Source of the DNA: Sweltsa coloradensis
Taxonomy: Eukaryota; Arthropoda; Insecta; Plecoptera; Chloroperlidae
Reading direction: 5' to 3'
NCBI GenBank assembly: GCA_024449915.1
Contig: JAMZAV010000159.1
Location: forward strand, 1,612,001-1,676,000
DNA: 64,000 bases
The position numbers and the translations under genes are program-made. The notes below the pieces were generated by a model. That model ran no database searches. It saw nothing but the letters and a program-made list of their open reading frames with translations, and had not been told where the DNA came from. Positions 56,663-64,000 of this stretch are shown here, piece after piece. Position 1 is the stretch's first letter, and each line of letters opens with the position of its first letter.

Positions 56663-57237
56663 TTGGATGAGCGAAGCGAAGACTTCAATTTCACTGACCC
56701 CCCAAATTTGTTTTTTTATTTATTTTGTATTTATTTTTTTGTATTTTTGTCTGTTTGTTCGCTCTTTACCGGGCAAACGGCATATGAGATCTTGATGAAA
56801 ATTTTAGGGAACCTTTGAAATCTCTGAACTTAGACTTGCCACGTTTTTGGGTACAATCGAAGAAATATTTCTCATGAATATCGTACTTTTGCGATTTTTT
56901 CCGATTTTTAGTGCTATATTTTCGTGACATTTGGGCCGATTCTGAGCAAACGGGTGGGGCTACAACGTTCATATTTCACATGGACATTAAGCTTATGGTG
57001 ATGTATAGCTTTTTGAAAGAAAAAGTTGAAAAAGTTAGCCAGAATCCATAAAATTAAGGTTTAATATGAGTTTTTTAGGTTTATAATACAATTAACAAGT
57101 AACATAGAAACTTGACAAAAATCACTTACAATGCATTCAAAAAGCACTTGCAAAGGAAAAGTGCAGGTCCTTCGCAAACTAAAAACTTACAAAAAAAGCT
57201 CATCCATCAACGCGGCGGGACTTTAGCGTTTTCCTAG
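56663..57237 (+). mobile_element. Complete Helitron-like element, family 1
   Basis: Starts TTGGATGAGCGAAGCGAAGA after A and ends CTAG at 57237 before T. Subterminal GCTCATCCATCAACGC and hairpin GCGGCGGGACTTTAGC. Body as in 6011-6670 and 32584-33312. Confidence 0.85.
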
Positions 57238-57533
57238 TTAATTATCTATAATAGGCAGTGCGATGTCAACCATCATGCGAAGCGGTACACGGAGTAACAA
57301 TAGGGACGAAGCCTTAGTACACTACTCTCCGAGAACACAAATTGTAGCGGTGTGTGCACCGCCTGTGTAATGTATCTTATTTTGTGTGTGTGAATCGAAT
57401 TTACTAAGTTGGCCCATGGTATCAGGGGGGGCGTCTACTGGGTAGAACCCATGACAGAGTGTGTCTGTTGGATGTCTGAGCGTAGAACTTATTAATAAAC
57501 TTATTATGTACTACTTTGTAAAGAGTATATATT
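57238..57533 (+). repeat. LTR-like fragment, copy 1
   Basis: CAAATTGTAGCGGTGTGTGC, ACCGCCTGTGTAATGTA, GGGCGTCTACTGGGTA, CCATGACAGAGTGTG and TTATTAATAAACTTATTATG match 58061-58381, but with many single-base deletions here. Confidence 0.6.
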
Positions 57534-58060
57534 CTAGGAAAACTGCTAATATTCCCGCCTGTTATGGATGAGCTTTTTAAATTTTAGTTTCGTGGGATGT
57601 CATTTTACTTTTGCAATGGTGCCATTTAGGTATTGTGTCAGTCTATGTTTCTTGTCAATTGGTATTCTGAAGAAAAGTTGAAATTAGCCCTAATTTTAGA
57701 AATAAGCTTTATTTTAAGTCTTTTGTTTTTAAGCGCGATATTTTCGTACATTGGGCAATTAATGACCAACGGGTGGGCTACAACGTTATATTATACAGGA
57801 CATTAGGTTATGGTGATGTTAGTACCTTTTGAAAGAAAAGTTGAAAAAAGTTAGCCAGATCCATAGAAATAAAGCTTTTAATATAAGTTTTTAACGGTAA
57901 ATATACAATGTCAAGAAACAATAGAAACTTGACAACAATCACCTACAATGCGTAGGCAGCAAAACCAAGCACTTGCAAAAGTAAAGATATCCACGCCAAA
58001 ACTAAAAACTTACAAAAAAAGCTCATCCATCAACGCGGCGGGACTTTAGCGTTTTCCTAG
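57534..58060. mobile_element. Head-to-head pair of Helitron 3' ends
   Basis: CTAGGAAAAC at the left (minus-facing 3' end, eroded) and GTTTTCCTAG at the right (plus-facing 3' end). Between them, family-1 3' halves meet tail to tail. It lies inside a tandem duplication with its neighbours. Confidence 0.65.
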
Positions 58061-58381
58061 TTAATTATCTATATAAGTATGCCAGGGCGATGTTCAACCA
58101 TCCATTGCAGAAGCCAGGTATACGGGAGTACACAAAATAGGGAGCGAAGCCTTAGTAAACATACTCTCAACGAAGAACACACAAATTGTAGCGGTGTGTG
58201 CACCGCCTGTGTAATGTACTACTGTGTGTGTGAATCGAATTTACTACGTTGGCCACACTGGTACCAGGGAGGGCGTCTACTGGGTAAGAAGCCATGACAG
58301 AGTGTGGTCTGTTGGGTGTCTGGCTGTAGATACTTATTAATAACCTTATTATGTACTACTTTGTAAAATGTGTATACATTA
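58061..58381 (+). repeat. LTR-like fragment, copy 2
   Basis: Matches 57238-57533, better preserved. Near the end, TATTAATAACCTTATTATGT and TACTTTGTAAAA resemble the polyadenylation part of a gypsy-type LTR. Its continuation resumes at 59157 after a Helitron insertion. Confidence 0.5.
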
Positions 58382-59156
58382 CTAGGAAAACGCTAAAGTC
58401 CCGCCGCGTTGATGGATGAGCTTTTTAAAGTTTTTAGTTTGCGTGGGATATCTTTACTTTTGCAAGTGCTTTGTTTTGTTGCCTACGCATTGTAGGTGAT
58501 TGTTGTCAAGTTTCTATTGTTTCTTGTCAATTGGTATTATTTACCGTAGAAAACTTATATTAAAAGCTTTATTTCTATGGATTCTGGCTATCTTTTTCAT
58601 CTTTTTCTTTGAAAAGGTACTACATAACCATAACCTTAATGTCCATGTGAAATATGAACGTTGTAGCCCCACCCGTTTGGTCAGAATCGGCCCAAATGTC
58701 ACGAAAATATCGCACTAAAAATCGAAAAAAAATCGTAAAAGTACGTTTATTCTATGGATTCTGGTTAACTTTTTCAACTTTTTTTTCACAAGGTACTACA
58801 TCACCATAACCTTAATGTCCATGTAAAATATGAACTTTGTAGCCCCACCCGTTTGGTCAGAATCGGCCCAAATGTCACGAAAATATCGCACTAAAAATCG
58901 AAAAAAATCGTAAAAGTGCGATATTCATGAGAAATATTTCTTCGATTGTACCCAAAAACGTAGCACGTCTAAGTTCAGAGATTTCGAAGGTCCCCTTCAA
59001 TTTTCATCAAGATCGCATATGCCGTTTGCCCGGAATCGTGCGAACAAACAGACAAAAAAACAAACAAAAAAACAAAACAAACAAACACACAAAAAAACAA
59101 CCGAGCTAAATTTTTGGGGGGTCAGTGAAATTGAAGTCTTCGCTTCGCTCATCCAA
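58382..59156 (-). mobile_element. Complete Helitron-like element, family 1, with internal duplication
   Basis: Minus strand: TTGGATGAGCGAAGCGAAGA at 59156 after A, CTAG at 58382 before T. A 120-130-base internal block (TTCTATGGATTCTGG to AATCGTAAAAGT) is present twice, at 58573 and 58746. Inserted within the LTR-like sequence between A and T. Confidence 0.88.
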
Positions 59157-59564
59157 TTATTGCAACCAGCCATCCTGAAACATGGTGTCAGAAGTGGGTA
59201 TCTTATCGTGCATTGAAATCCTCGGTGGATGTGCCACTTTTAAATACCCAAATTATAAAACTGATGGCCCCTCCGCCTTGCTCCCAAGAGTCACCCACAA
59301 CATTTTGTTTCATCTTTGTATAGAAGGGTTACGCCAACAAAAAAGTCGTGTCAATCGGACGTCGTGTTCACTTTTATCGCGAGACGTGACACACGCCAAG
59401 ACGGGCAAACTGCAGGAAAGTGATGCTATACGGGAACTTCGCTTTCAAATACCTTATTATTACACACATATTACCAATGGAAAACACGCAACCTTGACAA
59501 AATGAATACCATACCTATAATACTATATTGTACTACGATTAGCCATGTATGTATATGAATATTT
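59157..59564 (+). mobile_element. LTR end, primer-binding site and leader of an LTR retrotransposon (fragment)
   Basis: The sequence before CA at 59181-59182 appears to complete the LTR interrupted at 58381. It is followed by TGGTGTCAGAAGTGGG (59183-59198), a primer-binding-site-like sequence of the kind seen in gypsy-type elements. The 107-codon frame at 59182-59505 shows no gag motif. No 3' LTR is found, so the copy is a remnant. Confidence 0.45.
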
Positions 59565-60335
59565 TTGGATGAGCGAAGCGAAGACTTCAATTTCACTGAC
59601 CCCCCAAAAATTTAGCTCGGTTGTTTTTTGTGTGTTTGTTTTGTTTTGTTTTTTTGTTTTTTTGTCTGTTTGTTCGCACGATTCCGGGCAAACGGCATAT
59701 GCGATCTTGATGAAAATTGAAGGGGACCTTCGAAATCTCTAAACTTAGACCTGCCACGTTTTTGGGTACAATCGAAGAAATATTTCTCATGAATATCGCA
59801 CTTTTACGATTTTTTTCGATTTTTTGTGCGATATTTTCGTGACATTTGGGCCGATTCTGACCAAACGGGTGGGGCTACAAAGTTCATATTTTACATGGAC
59901 ATTAAGGTTATGGTGATTTAGTACCTTGTGAAAAAAAAAATGAAAAAGTTAACCAGAATCCATAGAATAAACGTACTTTTACGATTTTTTTTCGATTTTT
60001 AATGCGATATTTTCGTGACATTTGGGCCGATTCTGACCAAACGGGTGGGGCTACAACGTTCATATTTCACATGGACATTAAGGTTATGGTGATGTAGTAC
60101 CTTTTGAAAGAAAAAGTTGAAAAAGTTAGCCAGAATCCATAGAAATAAAGCTTTTAATATAAGTTTTTTACGGTAAATAATAACAAATGACAAGAAACGA
60201 TAGAAACTTGACAACAATCACCTACAATGCGTAGGCAATAAAACAAAGCACTTGCAAAAGTAAAGATATCCCACGCAAACTAAAAACTTTAAAAAGCTCA
60301 TCCATCAACGCGGCGGGACTTAAGCGTTTTCCTAG
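59565..60335 (+). mobile_element. Complete Helitron-like element, family 1, inverted partner of 58382-59156
   Basis: Starts TTGGATGAGCGAAGCGAAGA, ends CTAG at 60335 before T. It carries the same internal block duplication as 58382-59156, so the two are inverted duplicates of one copy rather than independent insertions. The 5' flank here is T rather than A. Confidence 0.85.
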
Positions 60336-62065
60336 TTACAAAAAATGAGGGCTAATAATGCATCTCCTGGCCCGTCTATTTCAATTCCAAATAATTTTAA
60401 AAGTGATATTAAACTAATTTGTTTTGTTTTTTGGTTTATCATTCATTCGGGTACTCTACGAACTGTCCAGAAAATTTAAGCATAATATTACCCATTTTTC
60501 ATCATCACAGTCATCAGCTTCGCATTAGCTTCGCCAATAGTGACTAAAATTAAAGTTTATTTAATATTTGAATCAGTTCAAAACTCAATAGTTTATCATG
60601 TCTCACGAAACCATTCGGCGTTGCCAATTTCTGCTTTTCGCTAGTTGTGTACACGGCAACTCTGCTACACCTCCGATCGCATGTTTTGCTATATCATTTT
60701 CTCGGTAAAATACTCACCTACATAACAAACCCTGGATGATCGTCGTTACGTGTTATGTCTGTGTGCCTACAATAATTGTAATCTAGTCGTAAACCCAGAC
60801 GAAAGCCCGAGGGACTTTCTAGTCTAGTGGGTTTATTTAAAACCGCGGTTACTCTCATTTCCAAGAAACTGTAACCGGTATCAGAAGCAGGTTCTCTTCA
60901 GGAAAATAAATTTATTAGCCTACGTAATCACAAGATGGCGCATCTAGAGAAATGAAATCTTTACATTAGTAATCTAAGAAGTATTATTATGGCATTCCTT
61001 ACAACTCATCTAATTACAGGCTACGTTCGTACATCGTATAGCCACTCTCAATCCTTCTTTATTGCCAACCTCTTTGAACGCGGTGCGGTGAAAACCTGTC
61101 GGTGTACGCCAGAACATTCATGTTTTAATACCAACGTGTTTGAAATATCACGAAGAGCGAAGTTTTTTAAAGTAATATTTTTATTTACTGATTTAAAAAG
61201 TGAAATTTTATTATTTGCGCATAATTCATTTCTGATCATATAATTTAATTGTACGTTTGAGATCATCAAAGTCCATTATCCGATGAACTGTTAGTTTGAT
61301 AGTAGGCCTAGTTTACTTCACAAAGGCTAAAGCTCCAGGCGAGCTCTGGTAACGTGTCTGGGGCTCGGGCTCACAAATATGACCACTGTGCTACGTGATT
61401 CTTTTCTGGTCAAAAACGAGGTAATTTTAAAAACAAAATCTTCTAAAAACATACAATATTGTCAAGTGAGTACATTAAAAAACAATACAGAAAATATTGT
61501 CTCGTTCTATGGATAACAAATATGCAGTGTGCTATAATTTGTTTTGCGTATAGGCTCTACTTTCGATCAGGTAAAAAAAAGCTGATCACAACGAAAACAT
61601 ACACGCCTTTTCCTTTAATAAACTATAATAACTATCTACAGTCTACACAGCAATGCATGTAATCAAAGCAAACAAAGCGAACTTATGAAAATCAAAATGT
61701 TCATTGTGACATTGACAAAGGATAGTTTTATTTCGATAGCATTATACACATCAACACCATACTCCTCAAGCAGGCGCTATACTTTACCTTAGTTGCCAGA
61801 AAGTACCACAAACTAAGAGCTAATCATTCGGTTCCATAAGAAAGGAGCTCATGCAGTTTCCAAATCTCATTGTTCGTTAGCTCTTATTTTTATAGTTTGC
61901 TATAAAATACAACCATCGGCGGGTGTATGGGCTACCTAAGTAAGTATTATCACATTGTTTGTAATCAGGCTATATGCATACCTTGTATATAGTCGTCAAC
62001 CTTATAGAGCTTTTCTCTGCTTGTATATACCCCATCAAAGTCGAGACTTTGTGTGTGCAGTGCAG
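60336..62065. other. No gene recognised upstream of the candidate terminal exon
   Basis: Frames at 60989-61243 (plus) and its antisense have no recognised domain. CCAGGCGAGCTCTGG near 61337 recalls the 28621 palindrome family. Confidence 0.4.
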
Positions 62066-62179
62066 ACAATGGAAAGGGGGGAGTGTTATAATGATTGGGG
62101 GGATGAGGTGTCTGCCCACATCACGAAGAAAGCCGATGTCAAAGGCCAACTGACAGATGCATCGTTATTGGAGAAGTAA
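62066..62179 (+). CDS. Candidate terminal exon, product unknown
   Basis: The acceptor TTTGTGTGTGCAGTGCAG (AG at 62064-62065) opens a frame ACA ATG... that reads MERGECYNDWGDEVSAHITK, then KADVKGQLTDASLLEK and a TAA (62177-62179). GC-balanced codons in AT-rich DNA, the Lys/Asp/Glu-rich C-terminal feel, and AATAAA 45 bases after the stop support a last exon. The ATG at 62069 also has a fair start context (ACAATGG), so a tiny intronless ORF is possible. No upstream exon could be joined. Confidence 0.38.
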   Translation, partial: TMERGECYNDWGDEVSAHITKKADVKGQLTDASLLEK

Positions 62180-62223
62180 AGAGCCAACCCTCACACTGTT
62201 TATAACGATAAACCAATTTTCAA

Positions 62224-62229
62224 AATAAA
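62224..62229 (+). terminator. Polyadenylation signal AATAAA
   Basis: AATAAA lies 45 bases after the TAA at 62179, with a GGGTCTTTTTC T-rich stretch just downstream. It supports the candidate terminal exon. Confidence 0.4.
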
Positions 62230-63087
62230 TTGGGTCTTTTTCATCTCCTTGAGTAGCTCGTGTTATCTTTCGCTTAGCGAAAACTGATCAACAGAGCTGT
62301 AAAAAAAAAATGCCTGAGGAATTTGGAAAGAATTTGGCTTCGTGACCTCTAAAGAGTGATGATGAACGAGACCCTACTGCCGTCAGCTGCTGCACGCTTG
62401 CGTTCACGTTCATGCTCTCGATCCAAAGATTAATAATTGTGTGTAGTATAGTGACAAAACACAATTATTGATTTCCATTTTGTCAAAGCACAGTGCAGTA
62501 CGTTGCATTATAACGCAGGTTATGAACTACACTGCCAGTACAATGTTGTAATCTATCGTTTTCTTGTAGCACACTCCCCTCTGGGACAAGCAATTTCAAT
62601 ACTACTTTAACAGATATAGTTAATTTTGGGTAAAATAGATTTCCCAAAGGCTACCTTAATTTAATATTTAATATATCATTATCATTTTAATGAAAATTTA
62701 AAATGTAATATTATTATCATTTTAATGATAGTTTTATTCATTGGGAATATCACCAAAGCAGACCAATATTAGCATTTTGATTTTCGGCCGATGGTCGAAA
62801 TTGAGTCAGGAACAGGAACCTCAGCAAATTTAAAAACCCGCAACAACAAACCCCAACATAGACAAGGATTCCACCGCCACAAAAATAACCAATCAAAAAT
62901 CAATACACAATAATTAATCTTTATAAAAGTACGAAGAGAAATATAGTTAAAAATGAGAGGTGCTTGTTGAAAGTTGTGTACTTCATAATACTATGGAATT
63001 TAGATCTCAGAAGTTAGTTTCGTTTTAAAATGTCACATCATAAACAAAAAATGTTTACAAAATGTACAAACATATCTTGGTTCAACT
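62230..63087. other. AT-rich, no gene recognised
   Basis: Two near copies of ATTATCATTTTAATGA (62679-62695, 62714-62730). No open frame of note. Confidence 0.5.
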
Positions 63088-63250
63088 TTACGCTTGATTC
63101 TGATTCGGGAGATCCCGGCTTCAAATCCCGACGTGATGGTAATAATAAAAAATGAAGGTTTTTCCGAGGTATTCCCCAGTCGTTAATGCGAATGCAAGGG
63201 ATTTGAGTCCTCCCTCGGACATCCCTTCACAATTGTCCTATCGACAACAT
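63088..63250 (+). repeat. tRNA-derived SINE fragment
   Basis: GGAGATCCCGGCTTCAAATC has a B-box-like core. It is followed by a body with TTTTTCCGAGGTATTCCCCA and GTCGTTAATGCGAATGCAAG, a segment that looks like a conserved SINE body. Single copy here. Confidence 0.45.
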
Positions 63251-64000
63251 ATCTAGTTCACCTGAAGAAGGGCATTTTTTGCACCCTATAACAGGTATAA
63301 TTTCCACGTTTTTTTTTTTTTATCTACCATTGAAGTAAAATTCATTGTCTCTTGGGCATCTCTTTACGTCTAAACATAAATAGATTAATCGAATCGAACA
63401 TAACTATCTAAAATTAAATGGAAATTGTTTATTACTTTTTGATTAAGTGGTGTAAACCAAAACCAGAATCAATCAGAACCAGAATGTAGTTGTTTAATCA
63501 GAATATAGTTTAGCCCTTTTTTTTTAGAGATAAACCTTAAACGTATATTTATACTTTTGTTACGTAGAATGGGTTGTGAGTTGTGACAAAAAAATAACAA
63601 AGTGAATTTCGATAATGATATACCTCAAAATTTGTATCTTTTAAATAAAAACAGTCACCAGACTTTGGTTGGACATCCTTCGTATTTTCATTTTCAGAAT
63701 GACAAATTGATAAGATGGAATCAGAAACACAAACAGAATACTCAGTGATACTGATGCAGCAATGAATTGATTCCGCGATTCAACTCATACAAACTTTCGC
63801 GATTAGACTTAATACCAACTTCTCCTATGTATATATGCCTAACATAAACATACTAAGGTAAGGTGTATAATAGCTATAACAACTGGTGGGGCGGGCGTTC
63901 TGAACTCTGTTCTGAGCTGTCTGGGATATTTTCCCGCTCGTATACTTTCTTTCTTTCTAACTACTATACAGACTGCACTTTACTTGAGGGCATCGATAAG
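63251..64000. other. AT-rich, no gene recognised
   Basis: Poly-T tracts at 63310 and 63517 and short frames only. Confidence 0.5.

Noticed and set aside
56663..56818. Peptide LLDERSEDFNFTD as a conserved gene
   Set aside because: It is the translation of the Helitron 5' terminus (GGATGAGCGAAGCGAAGAC) and recurs wherever that end occurs.

Overview
This is a piece of a large, repeat-rich animal genome. It is AT-rich, with no bacterial-style packed genes or operons. Its few protein-coding signals are short open segments bounded by GT/AG splice sites. The palindrome TAGGCCTA recurs throughout, together with tRNA-derived SINEs, hAT transposons and Helitron-like elements. This fits a marine invertebrate, possibly an echinoderm; that assignment is an inference, not a demonstration.

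Host genes. The best gene is on the minus strand. Three exons at 44379-44210, 43711-43561 and 40896-40797 have good splice sites, matching phases and one uninterrupted frame. A weaker fourth exon (39076-38941) and candidate 5' exons near 44.9 and 46.1 kb may belong to it. I do not recognise the protein. On the plus strand, 39225-39395 is an intact 56-codon ORF whose length and motif order resemble the small complex III subunit QCR10/UQCR11. Possible exons lie at 15279-15444 and 62066-62179, the latter followed by AATAAA.

Mobile DNA dominates. (1) At least eleven elements share a Helitron-type 3' end: an AACGC...GCGTT hairpin (AACG...CGTT in one family), then CTAG. They insert between A and T without target duplication. 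Each carries a short 5'-terminal sequence that recurs inverted just before the hairpin and changes in step from family to family. No Rep/helicase gene is present. (2) hAT elements with 8-bp target duplications lie at 3034-4889 (a second hAT inside it at 3046-3997), 16054-16690, 16844-20242, 22448-22891, 31198-31875 and 33948-35375. (3) A LINE C-terminal relic with RNase H lies at 21541-23195. (4) tRNA-derived SINEs of at least three recurring families are present. (5) There are several palindromic MITEs, including a 157-bp inverted repeat with one mismatch at 51759-52139. (6) An LTR-retrotransposon fragment with a primer-binding site lies near 59.18 kb.

Layout: 0.2-2.1 kb tandem duplication; 2.1-9.4 kb nested hAT, Helitron and pogo-like elements; 9.4-15.8 kb mostly unique AT-rich DNA with one possible exon; 16-20.2 kb two hATs; 20.5-23.5 kb SINEs and LINE; 24.7-27.4 kb satellite and minisatellite; 27.5-35.4 kb Helitron and hAT nests; 36-38.8 kb SINE and a decayed hAT; 38.9-46.8 kb the host gene(s) with intronic Helitrons; 46.8-52.2 kb MITEs and tandem repeats; 52-56.6 kb mostly unassigned; 56.6-60.3 kb a Helitron/LTR cluster; 60.3-64 kb unassigned apart from the candidate terminal exon and a SINE.
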